DNA from: Prevotellaceae bacterium
Lineage (GTDB): Bacteria; Bacteroidota; Bacteroidia; Bacteroidales; UBA932
Assembly (NCBI GenBank): GCA_031267135.1
Contig: JAIRZQ010000193.1
Coordinates: forward strand, 1 to 55,044
Length of the DNA stretch: 55,044 bases
Direction of reading: 5' to 3'
Shown: piece by piece, positions 25,967-35,667 of the stretch
Numbering within the stretch: position 1 is the stretch's first letter
Layout of the letters: each line of letters starts with the position of its first letter
Translations under genes and position numbers: made by a program
The notes under the pieces: model-generated
Database searches by the model: none
The model's input: the letters and a program-made list of their open reading frames with translations, nothing else
Told to the model about the DNA's origin: nothing

Positions 25967-27279
25967 AAAAATTTATCACAACGATAAAAAATATTTTCAA
26001 AATCGAAGAACTGCGTAAAAGAATACTTTATACGCTGGCTTTGGTGGCGATTTATCGATTGGGTAGTTTTATCGTTCTTCCCGGAATAGATGCCAATGCA
26101 ATAAGCGGCTCCGGTCTGGAAAGTCAGGCAAGCGGAGGACTTATAGGCTTACTCAATATGTTTTCGGGTGGCGCATTTGGCAATGCATCAATATTTGCCT
26201 TAGGTATAATGCCATATATATCGGCATCAATCGTTATACAGTTGCTGGGAATTATGGTGCCGTATTTTCAACGTCTGCAGCGCGAAGGCGAAAGCGGACG
26301 CCGCAAAATGACCCAATATACGCGCTATCTTACAATACTGATTCTTATATTTCAAGGACCGGCATATGTTGTCAATCTGCACTTGCAATTACCGTCGGAA
26401 GCATTTCTTGATCAGGGATTCTGGTTTAATATAACATCTACGATAATATTGCTCGCAGGCACAATGTTTGTAATGTGGCTCGGAGAACGTATTACCGACC
26501 GCGGCATAGGAAACGGAATATCGTTGATAATCATGGTAGGTATAATTGCACGGCTTCCGTTTGCATTAGTTGCGGAAGTAGGAACGCGATTTACGCAAAC
26601 CACAGGAGGTATTTTGATGTTTATTGTCGAAATGGTTGTTTTGTTTATTGTATTTGTTGCATGTATAGCGCTTGTACAGGGTGTACGCAAAATACCGGTA
26701 CAGTATGCAAAACGCATTGTAGGAAATAAGCAATATGGCGGACAGCGACAGTACATACCGCTGAAAATAAACGCAGCAGGCGTTATGCCGATTATATTTG
26801 CGCAGGCGTTGATGATGATTCCGCTGCTGTTTACAGGTTTTGCAGGCTCAACGGCATTGAACAATCAGTACGGATTCTGGTATAACTTTATATTTGCAAT
26901 GCTGGTAATGATATTTACATATTTCTATACAGCCGTAACGGTTAATCCTACAAATATGGCTGAAGATATGAAAAAGAACGGAGGTTTCATCCCCGGAATA
27001 AAACCGGGTAAAAAAACAGCCGAATATCTGGATAGCGTTATGTCGAGAATAACATTACCCGGCTCATTGTTTTTAGCAATAGTAGCAATTCTTCCAACCT
27101 TTGCTGTTTTGACATTCGGTATCGACAGGCAGTTTGGGCAATTTTTCGGAGGAACATCATTGCTGATACTTGTCGGCGTAATTCTTGATACATTGCAGCA
27201 AATAGAAAGTCATCTTTTGATGCGACATTATGATGGATTGATGAAAACCGGCAAGCTGAAAGGTCGATCAGGAATGTAA
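25963..27279 (+). CDS. secY: Protein translocase subunit SecY
   Basis: The channel subunit of the Sec translocon in the inner membrane, 438 aa with ten hydrophobic helices. The N-terminal FKIEELRKRILYTLALVAIYRLG, GGAFGNASIFALGIMPYISASI of TM2, the GIGNGISLIIMVGI segment and the C-terminal cytoplasmic loop are recognisable. It is translationally coupled to rplO. No adk follows, unlike in Firmicutes or Proteobacteria; map is next after 34 bases. Confidence 0.98.
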   Translation: MKKFITTIKNIFKIEELRKRILYTLALVAIYRLGSFIVLPGIDANAISGSGLESQASGGLIGLLNMFSGGAFGNASIFALGIMPYISASIVIQLLGIMVPYFQRLQREGESGRRKMTQYTRYLTILILIFQGPAYVVNLHLQLPSEAFLDQGFWFNITSTIILLAGTMFVMWLGERITDRGIGNGISLIIMVGIIARLPFALVAEVGTRFTQTTGGILMFIVEMVVLFIVFVACIALVQGVRKIPVQYAKRIVGNKQYGGQRQYIPLKINAAGVMPIIFAQALMMIPLLFTGFAGSTALNNQYGFWYNFIFAMLVMIFTYFYTAVTVNPTNMAEDMKKNGGFIPGIKPGKKTAEYLDSVMSRITLPGSLFLAIVAILPTFAVLTFGIDRQFGQFFGGTSLLILVGVILDTLQQIESHLLMRHYDGLMKTGKLKGRSGM

Positions 27280-27313
27280 TTGAAAAATTGATGATAAAAA
27301 GGTTCTTTATTTA

Positions 27314-28087
27314 ATGATAAATTTGAAAACCGACGAAGAAATTGAAATACTGAGGGAAAATAATCTTTTGGTTTCAAAAACTTTGGCAGAAGTCGGAAAA
27401 CATATAAAGCCCGGAATTACAACGCTCGAACTTGATAAAATAGCAGAAGCGTTTATCCGTGATAACGGAGCAAAGCCCGGATTTTTGGGATATAACGGTT
27501 TTCCTAATACTCTTTGCATGTCGGTGAACAGCGTAGTTGTGCATGGCATACCATCCGACTACCGTTTGCAGGAAGGCGATATTGTATCTGTTGACTGCGG
27601 AACATTAATGAAAGGTTTTTATGGCGATTCGGCTTATACCTTTGCAGTAGGCAAAATAAGCGCAGAAGCCGAAAATCTTCTTAAAATTACCAAAGAAAGC
27701 CTGTACAAAGGCATAGAGCAAATTAACTCTAATGCACGTATAGGAGATATTTCGAACGCAATTCAAACACACGCCGAAAATAACGGATATTCTGTTGTTC
27801 GCGAATTGATAGGACACGGAATAGGACACGATATGCACGAAAAACCCGATGTGCCTAATTACGGCAGAAAAGGAAACGGCACAAAACTGCAAAGCGGCAT
27901 GGTAATCTGCATCGAGCCAATGATTAATTTAGGACGGCGCGAAGTATATGTAGAAGATGACGGATGGACAGTGCGTACTTGCGACAATAAATATTCGGCG
28001 CATTTTGAACTTGCAGTTGCCATACGCGATAAGGGAAAAGCAGATATTTTATCAACATTCAAATTTATAGAAGAACTACTTGATTAA
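27314..28087 (+). CDS. map: Methionine aminopeptidase, type I
   Basis: Removes the initiator Met from nascent proteins using two divalent metal ions; cytoplasmic. 257 aa. The five metal ligands are visible in order: Asp in SVDCGT, Asp in GDSAYTF, His in GHGIGHDMHEKP, Glu in CIEPMI and Glu in SAHFELAVAI. No N-terminal zinc finger, so it is the short type Ia form. Placed between secY and infA, as is common. Confidence 0.97.
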   Translation: MINLKTDEEIEILRENNLLVSKTLAEVGKHIKPGITTLELDKIAEAFIRDNGAKPGFLGYNGFPNTLCMSVNSVVVHGIPSDYRLQEGDIVSVDCGTLMKGFYGDSAYTFAVGKISAEAENLLKITKESLYKGIEQINSNARIGDISNAIQTHAENNGYSVVRELIGHGIGHDMHEKPDVPNYGRKGNGTKLQSGMVICIEPMINLGRREVYVEDDGWTVRTCDNKYSAHFELAVAIRDKGKADILSTFKFIEELLD

Positions 28088-28119
28088 TTCAAATAAATTA
28101 AAACAATAATAATAAAATA

Positions 28120-28356
28120 ATGGCAAAACAGGCAGCCATAGAAAAAGATGGAACAGTAATAGAGGCATTGTCAAATGCAATGTTTCGCGTAGAATTGGAT
28201 AACGGACATGTTGTTATCGCGCATATTTCGGGAAAAATGAGAATGCACTACATAAAAATTCTTCCCGGTGACAGAGTGCGGGTAGAAATGTCGCCTTACG
28301 ATTTAACAAAAGCGCGAATATCATTACGACATCAGAATAAAGAAAATATAAAATAA
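28120..28356 (+). CDS. infA: Translation initiation factor IF-1
   Basis: An OB-fold factor that blocks the A-site during initiation, 78 aa. [22 protein letters not shown] and [22 protein letters not shown] sequence in order; [15 protein letters not shown] completes the fold. The few extra C-terminal residues (NKENIK) exceed the 72 aa of E. coli. Confidence 0.97.
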   Translation: MAKQAAIEKDGTVIEALSNAMFRVELDNGHVVIAHISGKMRMHYIKILPGDRVRVEMSPYDLTKARISLRHQNKENIK

Positions 28357-28385
28357 TAAAATAAATTAAAAACAAACTAAGCGAT

Positions 28386-28502
28386 ATGAAAGTAAGAGCA
28401 TCGATTAAAAAGCGGAGTGATGACTGCAAAATAGTTAAGCGCAAAGGTCGCTTGTATGTTATTTGCAAAAAAAATCCTAAGTTTAAACAGCGTCAGGGAT
28501 AA
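28386..28502 (+). CDS. rpmJ: 50S ribosomal protein L36 (C-minus form)
   Basis: 38 aa, begins [19 protein letters not shown] and ends NPKFKQRQG. The zinc ribbon of the standard protein (Cys11, Cys14, Cys27, His33) is half lost: Cys11 is Ser and the His is Phe, with Cys14 and Cys27 kept. It is thus probably zinc-independent, as in other Bacteroidota. 29 bases after infA; a 70-base spacer leads to rpsM. Confidence 0.95.
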   Translation: MKVRASIKKRSDDCKIVKRKGRLYVICKKNPKFKQRQG

Positions 28503-28572
28503 ACGAAACAGCAAGATAGGTATAAATCTTGAAAGAGATTAAAAAACAATTAAACAATTAAACAAAAAATAA

Positions 28573-28950
28573 ATGGCACGTATAGCAGGTGTTGATTTAC
28601 CGGACAACAAGCGGGGAGAAATAGGATTAACCTATATCTTTGGAATAGGACGCAGTGCGTCACGTACTATTCTTGCGAAAGCAGGCGTTGACGTTAATAC
28701 CAAAGTAAAAGACTGGAACGACGAACAAATAGCCGCAATTCGCAGTATCATTGGAAACGAATATGTGATAGAAGGAGAACTTCGTACACAGATTCAGTTG
28801 AATATTAAGCGACTGATGGACATCGGATGTTATCGAGGAATCCGTCACCGTATAGGATTACCTGTGCGCGGGCAAAGTACAAAAAATAATGCCCGTACAC
28901 GCAAAGGAAAGAAAAAAACAGTAGCAAATAAGAAAAAAGCAACTAAATAG
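28573..28950 (+). CDS. rpsM: 30S ribosomal protein S13
   Basis: A head protein making bridges to the large subunit and touching P-site tRNA, 125 aa. [16 protein letters not shown] opens it; [23 protein letters not shown] (about 93-115) is the signature, and the tail is Lys-rich. rpsK follows after 8 bases. Confidence 0.97.
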   Translation: MARIAGVDLPDNKRGEIGLTYIFGIGRSASRTILAKAGVDVNTKVKDWNDEQIAAIRSIIGNEYVIEGELRTQIQLNIKRLMDIGCYRGIRHRIGLPVRGQSTKNNARTRKGKKKTVANKKKATK

Positions 28951-28958
28951 TAAGTAAA

Positions 28959-29348
28959 ATGGCAAAAAAACAGGGAACAACCAAAAAGAAAGTTGTAAAA
29001 GTTGAGGTTGCCGGGCAAGCTCACATCCATTCAAGTTTTAACAACATTATAATTTCTTTGACAAATAACGATGGTCAAGTTATAAGCTGGTCATCGGCAG
29101 GTAAAATGGGCTTCAGAGGCTCAAAGAAAAATACGCCTTATGCAGCTCAAACAGCTGCAGCCGATTGTGCCAAAGTAGCTTACGATATGGGACTTCGTCG
29201 AGTAAAAGTGTTTGTTAAAGGTCCCGGCGCAGGACGCGAGTCTGCAATGCGTACTATCAATTCTGCAGGAATTGAAATAACAGAAATAATTGATGTTACA
29301 CCACTTCCGCACAATGGATGTCGCCCGAAAGGAAGACGTAGAGTTTAA
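28959..29348 (+). CDS. rpsK: 30S ribosomal protein S11
   Basis: A platform protein near the mRNA exit, 129 aa. [38 protein letters not shown] and the C-terminal [17 protein letters not shown] are canonical. The Asn-Gly-like site (HNGCR) where isoaspartate forms in other species is present. Confidence 0.97.
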   Translation: MAKKQGTTKKKVVKVEVAGQAHIHSSFNNIIISLTNNDGQVISWSSAGKMGFRGSKKNTPYAAQTAAADCAKVAYDMGLRRVKVFVKGPGAGRESAMRTINSAGIEITEIIDVTPLPHNGCRPKGRRRV

Positions 29349-29371
29349 TATATTAAAACAAATAGAGAATT

Positions 29372-29980
29372 ATGGCAAAATACATAGGTCCTAAAACAAA
29401 AATTGCACGTAAGTTCGGCGAGCCTATTTATGGTCCGGATAAATATCTGGATAGAAAGAATTTCCCTCCCGGACAGCACGGATTGGCAAAAAAACGCAAA
29501 AAAATATCTGAATACGGTATTCAGCTGCAAGAAAAACAAAAAGTAAAATATACTTACGGACTGCTTGAACGTCAATTTCGTACTTTCTACGAACGCGCCT
29601 CAAAAATGAAAGGACGTAAAGGTGAAAACCTTATCATTTTACTTGAAAGTCGATTGGATAATATCGTTTATCGCTTGGGAATTGCTCCTACTAGAGCAGC
29701 TGCCCGTCAACTTGTAAGCCACCGTCATATTACGGTTAACGGAAATGTATGCAATATACCATCTTATATTGTAAAATTAGGCGATATTGTTGGCGTTCGC
29801 GAAAAATCAAAATCGCTTGAAGCAATACAAAATTCACTTAGCGGACTTGCTACAAGCAGGTATTCGTGGCTGGAATGGGATAATACGGCGCTTGCAGGAA
29901 AATATATTGCTAAACTCGACCGTAGCGAAATCCCCGAAACAATTAATGAGCAGTTAATAGTAGAGTTGTACTCTAAATAA
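29372..29980 (+). CDS. rpsD: 30S ribosomal protein S4
   Basis: A primary 16S rRNA binder and fidelity protein, 202 aa. The N-terminal arm ([18 protein letters not shown]) lacks the zinc-binding cysteines. The S4 RNA-binding domain (about 93-155) contains [20 protein letters not shown] and [11 protein letters not shown]4, L36 and S14 are thus all zinc-free here. 61 bases to rpoA. Confidence 0.97.
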   Translation: MAKYIGPKTKIARKFGEPIYGPDKYLDRKNFPPGQHGLAKKRKKISEYGIQLQEKQKVKYTYGLLERQFRTFYERASKMKGRKGENLIILLESRLDNIVYRLGIAPTRAAARQLVSHRHITVNGNVCNIPSYIVKLGDIVGVREKSKSLEAIQNSLSGLATSRYSWLEWDNTALAGKYIAKLDRSEIPETINEQLIVELYSK

Positions 29981-30041
29981 TTGAAGGATATTGAAGCCAT
30001 TATAAGCTTCAATCTTTACAAACTTTATAAAATATAAAAAT

Positions 30042-31037
30042 ATGGCAATATTAGCATTTCAGAAACCGAATCAAGTAATAATGCTTGAAGCAAACGAAAC
30101 TTTCGGTCGATTTGAATTCCGTCCGTTAGAACCCGGCTATGGCATTACTGTCGGTAACGCACTAAGAAGAGTTCTGCTTTCATCGCTGGAAGGATACGCA
30201 ATAACGTCAGTAAAAATATCCGGTGTTGACCACGAATTTACGACAATTCCGGGAGTTATTGAAAATGTAGTAGATATAATTCTTAACCTTAAAAAAGTAA
30301 GACTGAAAAAGAATGATATCGAAGGCGTGGAAACAGAAAAAGTAAACATTAACGTTTCGGGGCAAGCTGTTCTTAAAGCAAAAGACCTTGCCGCCAATAT
30401 GTCGGTATTCAAAGTTCTTAATCCTGAACTTGTGATTTGCAATATGGATGAAAATACAAAATTCCAAATGCAACTCATAATAGGGCAGGGCAGAGGATGG
30501 GTTCCTGCCGAAGAAAACAAACCCGAAGTTGCCGAATTTGGCGTAATACCCATTGATTCGATATTTACTCCGATTATAAATGTGAACTTTACAACAGATA
30601 ATTTTCGTGTCGAACAAAAAACCGACTTTGAAAAATTAATAATCGAAATAACTACCGACGGCTCGGTGCACCCGAAAGACGCTCTTAAAAAAGCGGCAAA
30701 AGTACTGATCAGTCATTTCATGCTGTTCTGTGATGAAAAAATTACAATCGAAACCGATGAAACGACTACTCCGGATGACTTTGATGAAGAATTGTTGCGC
30801 ATACGTCAATTGCTTAAACAGCGTTTAATTGATATGGAACTGTCGGTTCGCGCGCTTAACTGCCTGAAAGCTGCCGATATTAAAACGCTTGGCGAACTTG
30901 TAAGATTAAGCAGAAACGACTTGTTGCGATTCAGAAACTTCGGAAAAAAATCGCTTACCGAACTCGATGAACTTTTAGATAACCTTAAGTTGTCTTTCGG
31001 TATGGATGTTTCAAAATATAAACTTGATAAAGAATAA
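30042..31037 (+). CDS. rpoA: RNA polymerase alpha subunit
   Basis: 331 aa. The N-terminal dimerisation domain contains [26 protein letters not shown] (in part, about 24-49). The C-terminal domain (from about 260) has [20 protein letters not shown] and [19 protein letters not shown], the DNA- and activator-contacting helices. rplQ begins 5 bases later. Confidence 0.98.
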   Translation: MAILAFQKPNQVIMLEANETFGRFEFRPLEPGYGITVGNALRRVLLSSLEGYAITSVKISGVDHEFTTIPGVIENVVDIILNLKKVRLKKNDIEGVETEKVNINVSGQAVLKAKDLAANMSVFKVLNPELVICNMDENTKFQMQLIIGQGRGWVPAEENKPEVAEFGVIPIDSIFTPIINVNFTTDNFRVEQKTDFEKLIIEITTDGSVHPKDALKKAAKVLISHFMLFCDEKITIETDETTTPDDFDEELLRIRQLLKQRLIDMELSVRALNCLKAADIKTLGELVRLSRNDLLRFRNFGKKSLTELDELLDNLKLSFGMDVSKYKLDKE

Positions 31038-31042
31038 TAACT

Positions 31043-31594
31043 ATGAGACATAATAAAAAATATAATCATTTAAGCAGACAGTCAGGACATCGTAAAGCCC
31101 TGCTCGCAAACATGGCTTCATCGCTAATTATGCACAAACGCATCGAAACTACTTTGGCAAAAGCAAAAGCATTGCGCGTGTACGTGGAACCGCTTGTTAC
31201 AAAATCAAAATACGATACTACTCATGCACGCCGTACGGTATTTTCTTACTTGAAAGATAAATATGCGGTATCAGAACTGTTTCGCAACATCTCTCCAAAA
31301 ATATCAGACCGCCCCGGAGGATATACTCGAATATTGAAAATCGGGTTTCGACAAGGCGATGCTGCCGATATGGCAATGATAGAATTTGTTGATTTTAACG
31401 AAGCAGCACTTGCAGGAACAGTTAAAAAAGAAACGAAGAAATCAACGCGCCGAAGCCGTGCAAAAAAGGCAACAAACGCCACAGTGATTGAAGAAACCTT
31501 AACCGCGAAAGCGAATACCGAAACCCAAATTGAAGAAATCGGCGAAACGAAAGAAGAAATTGTTGCAGAAGTTGAAGACGATGCAACAGAGTGA
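31043..31594 (+). CDS. rplQ: 50S ribosomal protein L17 with acidic C-terminal extension
   Basis: 183 aa; the core (1-115) begins [20 protein letters not shown] and includes [13 protein letters not shown] sequence ([18 protein letters not shown]). After it come a basic [12 protein letters not shown] stretch and a low-complexity Glu/Thr-rich tail of about 50 residues ending EVEDDATE. E. coli L17 is 127 aa. Long tails occur in Bacteroidota L17; their role is not known to me. Last gene of the cluster. Confidence 0.96.
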   Translation: MRHNKKYNHLSRQSGHRKALLANMASSLIMHKRIETTLAKAKALRVYVEPLVTKSKYDTTHARRTVFSYLKDKYAVSELFRNISPKISDRPGGYTRILKIGFRQGDAADMAMIEFVDFNEAALAGTVKKETKKSTRRSRAKKATNATVIEETLTAKANTETQIEEIGETKEEIVAEVEDDATE

Positions 31595-31617
31595 TAGATT
31601 TTAATGTTGTTTTGAAG

Positions 31618-31658
31618 AAGAAAGCTACCTGCATAAATTCGCGGTAGCTTTCTTTGTT
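31618..31658. terminator. Terminator between rplQ and the metabolic enzyme
   Basis: 12-bp perfect stem AAGAAAGCTACC/GGTAGCTTTCTT with T-rich 3' side on the plus strand and A-rich 5' side, so it can stop both convergent transcripts. Confidence 0.8.
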
Positions 31659-31684
31659 GTGTTGAATTTTATTCCGAATCGCTT

Positions 31685-32944
31685 TTAGAAATTTTGTTTT
31701 TCTGCTGCCTGTACAATATCATTATACAAATCGTCGAGTGATTCCAAACCTACGGATATTCGTATGGTGTTTTGGCTTATATCCATGCTGCGGCGGGTTT
31801 CCTCTGTAAATGTTCCAAAAATTGTGCTTGCAGGATGTATTGCAAGCGTTTTATTGTCGAACAGATTGGTCGCTCGGCGTATCAATTTAAGATTGTTTAT
31901 AAATCCGAATGCCGCTTCGCGCGATGCAAGGTCGAATGTAAACATGGCGCCTGCGTATTCTCCAAACTGGCGTTGACTGACGGCATAATAAGGATGCTTT
32001 GGCAGTGAAGGATAATTTACGGAGAATATATTCGGCAGTCCATCTATTTTTTGCGCAAGCTCTTTGCATGTTTTTGCTGCGTGCCGGTAGCGAATGGAAA
32101 GCGTTTCCAGTCCTATTGTTTGCATGTAAGCGACATGAGGAGTCATGCAAGCTCCGAGATTGCGATGTATTTCCGTTCGCACTTTAGCCGAAAAAGCCGA
32201 CCATTTGGTTTGATTTACTAAGTAATTCAACTTTTTGGAATTTTGCCAGTCGAATGAATTGTAATCAATCACTAATCCGCCAAGCGATGTGGCTCCGCCC
32301 GAAATATATTTTGTAGATGACGCTATTTCAATGTCAACGCCAAAGTCGGCGGCGTGGAATGCCGTAAATGGCACAATAGTAGTATCGGCAATCAAAGGTA
32401 CGCCATACGCTTTGCAGATACCTGAAAGCACGCGAAGGTCGGCAACTTCCATTTGCGGATTTGTAATTATTTCGAGAAAAAGCGCACATGTGTTTTTATC
32501 AATGCCGGCTCGCACTTCATCGGGATTGGTCAAGTCGCAAAAATGCATTTCAACGCCAAAATCCTTTAGCGTGGAAGCAAAAAACGAATATGTATTGCCG
32601 AATAAATGAGGCGAAGTTACAATATTGCCGCCGTTGTACGCAACAGCCATAATAGTATTGGCTATTGCCGCCATGCCCGAATTGAACGATATGACTTCGG
32701 CGGCATTTGTTATTGTTTTTATTCTGCTTTCAAAGTGCTGAACGGTAGGATTGCTTATGCGCGAATATACGTGTTCGGGTGATTTTCCCGTAAAAGCCAG
32801 TTCCATTTGCTCTGCACTTTCAAAATCGTAAGCTACGGCATGATAAACAGGCATATTCAGCGCATTGTAAGCATCTTTTGCATAATATGCCTCGTGCAGC
32901 AATTTTGTTTCGCTTGACAAGCCGCCATTATTTTCTTTTTCCAT
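31685..32944 (-). CDS. O-acetylhomoserine sulfhydrylase-like PLP enzyme
   Basis: A Cys/Met-metabolism PLP-dependent enzyme, 419 aa, cytoplasmic. YSRISNPTVQHFESRI (about 60-75) binds the cofactor phosphate of the partner subunit, SFNSGMAAIANTIMAV is the next block, ADTTIVPF holds the Asp to the pyridine N, and SSTKYISGG contains the Schiff-base Lys. Most likely it makes homocysteine from O-acetylhomoserine and sulfide (metY type); cystathionine gamma-synthase/lyase or methionine gamma-lyase activity cannot be excluded by sequence reading. Convergent with rplQ; own promoter element at 32997. No other sulfur genes nearby. Confidence 0.85.
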   Translation of the reverse strand: MEKENNGGLSSETKLLHEAYYAKDAYNALNMPVYHAVAYDFESAEQMELAFTGKSPEHVYSRISNPTVQHFESRIKTITNAAEVISFNSGMAAIANTIMAVAYNGGNIVTSPHLFGNTYSFFASTLKDFGVEMHFCDLTNPDEVRAGIDKNTCALFLEIITNPQMEVADLRVLSGICKAYGVPLIADTTIVPFTAFHAADFGVDIEIASSTKYISGGATSLGGLVIDYNSFDWQNSKKLNYLVNQTKWSAFSAKVRTEIHRNLGACMTPHVAYMQTIGLETLSIRYRHAAKTCKELAQKIDGLPNIFSVNYPSLPKHPYYAVSQRQFGEYAGAMFTFDLASREAAFGFINNLKLIRRATNLFDNKTLAIHPASTIFGTFTEETRRSMDISQNTIRISVGLESLDDLYNDIVQAAEKQNF

Positions 32945-32996
32945 TGATTTTACCGATTTTTAAAATTTATAATAAGTTGAATTTTAAAACAAGCAG

Positions 32997-33004
32997 CAAA
33001 GATA
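32997..33004 (-). promoter_or_regulatory. Promoter -7 element of the sulfhydrylase-like gene
   Basis: Minus-strand TATCTTTG fits TAnnTTTG, 52 bases before the start codon. No convincing -33 match. Confidence 0.5.
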
Positions 33005-33067
33005 AATATAAATTTTATTTTTAAGATATTTTTTCAAATAAACAGATTGCAGAACCTTTACATGCTT

Positions 33068-33579
33068 GTTACTTAATAAGTATATTTTTCAGAGATAAGA
33101 GATAATAAAGATGTTTTTTCCGTTACTTTTATCTTGACACAAAAGTAACCAACCGAAGCGTAAGCAAAGCTCGCGAACACCAAATAAAAAATAAAAACAG
33201 CGTGAGCAAAAGGTCAAGAGCAGCCGACGCTATACGCCAACTCCGATTTACGACTGTGACTTGCAGGAACGCCGCCTGCTCAATGTGCTATTAATTTTTC
33301 TGCATGTTGATCAGTTGAAAAATTTACCTGTACGCGAGTACAAAAGTTGATTAGAAAATAAAAACGGCACAGACTTCGTAGGCGGGGAACCCGCTCGGCG
33401 CAGAGGGCGTTAAAACGGAATTCCGTCAAGCGAAGCGAGACATTAATTCCGTTAGCCGTTAGCGGGTCGCCAAGAAGTATAAGCCTTGACTTTTTGGTTA
33501 CTTTTGCGTCAAGGCAAAAGTAACAGAAAAAATATCTTTATTATCCTTTTTCTCTGAAAAATATACTTTTTAAGGAACG
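33068..33579. repeat. MITE-like element with ~83-base terminal inverted repeats
   Basis: The ends 33068-33150 and 33496-33579 are inverted copies with roughly one difference in eight by eye, and each contains a smaller palindrome (GTTACTTTT...AAAAGTAAC). The core (about 33196-33480) is also present at 46097-46433 with only about nine differences over the first ~140 bases, and in part at 11501-11545. No ORF of coding character is present. The flanks 33005-33067 and 33580-33631 hold nothing else I can name. Confidence 0.7.
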
Positions 33580-33631
33580 AATAGTTAATAACTTCTTATT
33601 TAATCATTATTTATGTATTATAATAATACGC

Positions 33632-33662
33632 AAGTCTAATATATTCTTTATAAGTTAGACTT
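33632..33662 (-). terminator. Weak hairpin downstream of upp
   Basis: AAGTCTAA pairs with TTAGACTT around a 15-base loop, about 55 bases beyond the upp stop codon. No strong T tract, so termination is uncertain. Confidence 0.3.
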
Positions 33663-33715
33663 TATATTATTCCCCGAAAAAATCTAATAGTATTTGCTGT
33701 AAACTTCCGTTCAAA

Positions 33716-34366
33716 TCAGATTTTGCAGCCGTAAGCCAAATCGCCGGCGTCGCCCAGACCGGGAACGATGTACGACTTTACGGTAAGTTCGTCATCTATT
33801 GCGCCTGCCCAAATGGTAACATCGTTCTTGGAAATATATTTGCGGATGTATTCAATACCTTCCCTGCTTGCAATTATCGAAACGATATGAGTGTGTTCGG
33901 GCATTCCGTTTTCTATTAAAGAACGATATACCAAATGCATCGAAGCGCCTGTTGCAAGCATCGGGTCGGAAATGATCAATGTTTTATTATCGAGATTGGG
34001 CGACGAAATATATTCTATTTTTACTTTGAAGCTGTTGTCTCTGTCATATTTTCTGTATGCCGATACAAAAGCGTTTTCGGCTTTGTCGAAAAAATTGAGC
34101 ATTCCCTGATGCAATGGCAATCCTGCTCGAAGAATTGTTGCCAGTACAATTTCGGTAGTTGGAATATCTATTTCGACCGAGCCAAGCGGAGTTTCAACGT
34201 TTTTGCGTGTTGACGGCAATACTTTACTTATTTCGTATGCAAATATTTCGCCGATGCGCTCAAGGTTTTTACGAAATTTTATCCTGTCTTTTTGTATTTT
34301 TGCATCTCTTATTTCAGAAATGAACTGATTGAAAATTGAACTTTTCTCTCCGATAATTCGTATCAT
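33716..34366 (-). CDS. upp: Uracil phosphoribosyltransferase
   Basis: Salvages uracil with PRPP to UMP; cytoplasmic. 216 aa. The PRPP loop is DPMLATGAS (about 135-143), preceded by hydrophobic LIIS; ATILRAGLPLHQGM matches the family, and the C-terminal GLGDAGDLAYG is the uracil-binding signature. It lies 44 bases after the CNNM/CorC gene and is probably the last gene of that operon. Confidence 0.95.
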   Translation of the reverse strand: MIRIIGEKSSIFNQFISEIRDAKIQKDRIKFRKNLERIGEIFAYEISKVLPSTRKNVETPLGSVEIDIPTTEIVLATILRAGLPLHQGMLNFFDKAENAFVSAYRKYDRDNSFKVKIEYISSPNLDNKTLIISDPMLATGASMHLVYRSLIENGMPEHTHIVSIIASREGIEYIRKYISKNDVTIWAGAIDDELTVKSYIVPGLGDAGDLAYGCKI

Positions 34367-34410
34367 AATATTTTGTTTTTGTTTGTTTTATGATTGATAA
34401 CTGTTGTTTT

Positions 34411-35667
34411 TTAATTTATTTTTGTAAGATGTACCAGGTCTATTCTGCTGCCCGACATTCGCAATATTTTAATTTTGAAATCGCTTATTTTAATAATTTC
34501 TTTTTGATGAGGAATATTTTCGTTTTCGTGCAATATATATCCTGCAAGCGTTTCATACTGTTCGGATTCGGGTATTTTCAAATCGTAGTTTGCGTTCAGG
34601 TGTTCAACTTCAAGCCGTCCCGAAAAGACGAATATGTTGTTATCTATTTTCTTTTCTATCATTTCGTCGGTATCGTGTTCATCATCAATCTCGCCGAGAA
34701 TTTCTTCCAAAATATCTTCAATCGAAACCAAACCCGATGTTCCTCCAAATTCATCAACAACAACAGCCAGCGACTGATGTTCCTTTATAAAGTTTTTCAA
34801 AAGTTTTTCGGCTTGCATTGTTTCGGGAACAAACCGTATCGGACGTATTATCGAAGTTAAATTAATATCGGTTTTGAACAGATCCTTAGAATTTACATAT
34901 CCTGTTATGTCATCAATGGTATTGCGATATACGGGAATTCGCGTATATCCCGATTTTATGAATTTCTGTTTCAAATTTTCAAATAAATCGTTTTCTTCTA
35001 TTGCTTCGATTTCTGTTCGCGGTATCATGCATTCGCGTACTTTCACTTCGGGAAAATCAAGCGCATTTCTAAAAATCAAAATATCGTTTTCATTATTTTG
35101 CTCAACGCTTTCTACTTCGGTTGTAAGCTTGAATAAATCGGAACGGTTGAATACTGTTTTTTTTACGCCGGTTTTTATTTTTTTTCCGAACATTCTCAAA
35201 ATCATTCGGGCAAGCCATGATGTAAAAATTGAAACGGGATAAAGTATTATATAAAGTGCAAATATCGGAACCGCAAAAGCCTTGAGTACTCCGTTAGGAT
35301 TTATTTTACATAAGCTTTTAGGTAAAAATTCGGCTGTTATCAGCACAATAAATGTTGAAATTATTGTTTGTACTATAAGCACAAGAGTATCGGATGTTGT
35401 TGCAAGTATTGTGCGTATAGGATTGTCTATTATTCCTGCAAACGCTATTCCGTATATTACAAGTACAATATTGTTGCCGACAAGCATGGTTGATATGTAA
35501 TCGCTTGAATTACGCATAAAAATATCCGTGATTTTCGTATAAAATTTCCCCTGTTTTTTGTCGAGTTCCAATCGCAGCTTGTTTGACGAAACAAATGCAA
35601 TTTCCATTCCCGAGAAAAAAGCGGAAAGCAGCAGTGATATTAATATTATGATTATCGGACCGGTCAT
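34411..35667 (-). CDS. CNNM/CorC-family membrane protein with CBS pair (GldE-like)
   Basis: 418 aa: an N-terminal DUF21/CNNM membrane domain with about four hydrophobic helices (from IIIILISLLLSAFFSGMEIAF on), a CBS pair (about 195-320; MIPRTEIEAIEE, TRIPVYRNTIDDITGYVNSKDL, then VVVDEFGGTSGLVSIEDILEE) and a C-terminal CorC_HlyC domain. The family is linked to magnesium/cobalt efflux; the same architecture is called GldE where it neighbours gliding genes, but no gliding genes are seen here. The start codon overlaps the lptC stop by 4 bases. Confidence 0.85.
   Translation of the reverse strand: MTGPIIIILISLLLSAFFSGMEIAFVSSNKLRLELDKKQGKFYTKITDIFMRNSSDYISTMLVGNNIVLVIYGIAFAGIIDNPIRTILATTSDTLVLIVQTIISTFIVLITAEFLPKSLCKINPNGVLKAFAVPIFALYIILYPVSIFTSWLARMILRMFGKKIKTGVKKTVFNRSDLFKLTTEVESVEQNNENDILIFRNALDFPEVKVRECMIPRTEIEAIEENDLFENLKQKFIKSGYTRIPVYRNTIDDITGYVNSKDLFKTDINLTSIIRPIRFVPETMQAEKLLKNFIKEHQSLAVVVDEFGGTSGLVSIEDILEEILGEIDDEHDTDEMIEKKIDNNIFVFSGRLEVEHLNANYDLKIPESEQYETLAGYILHENENIPHQKEIIKISDFKIKILRMSGSRIDLVHLTKIN

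Noticed and set aside
34411..35667. Gliding-motility locus based on the GldE-like architecture
   Set aside because: No other gld or spr genes nearby; the CNNM/CBS/CorC architecture alone is widespread.
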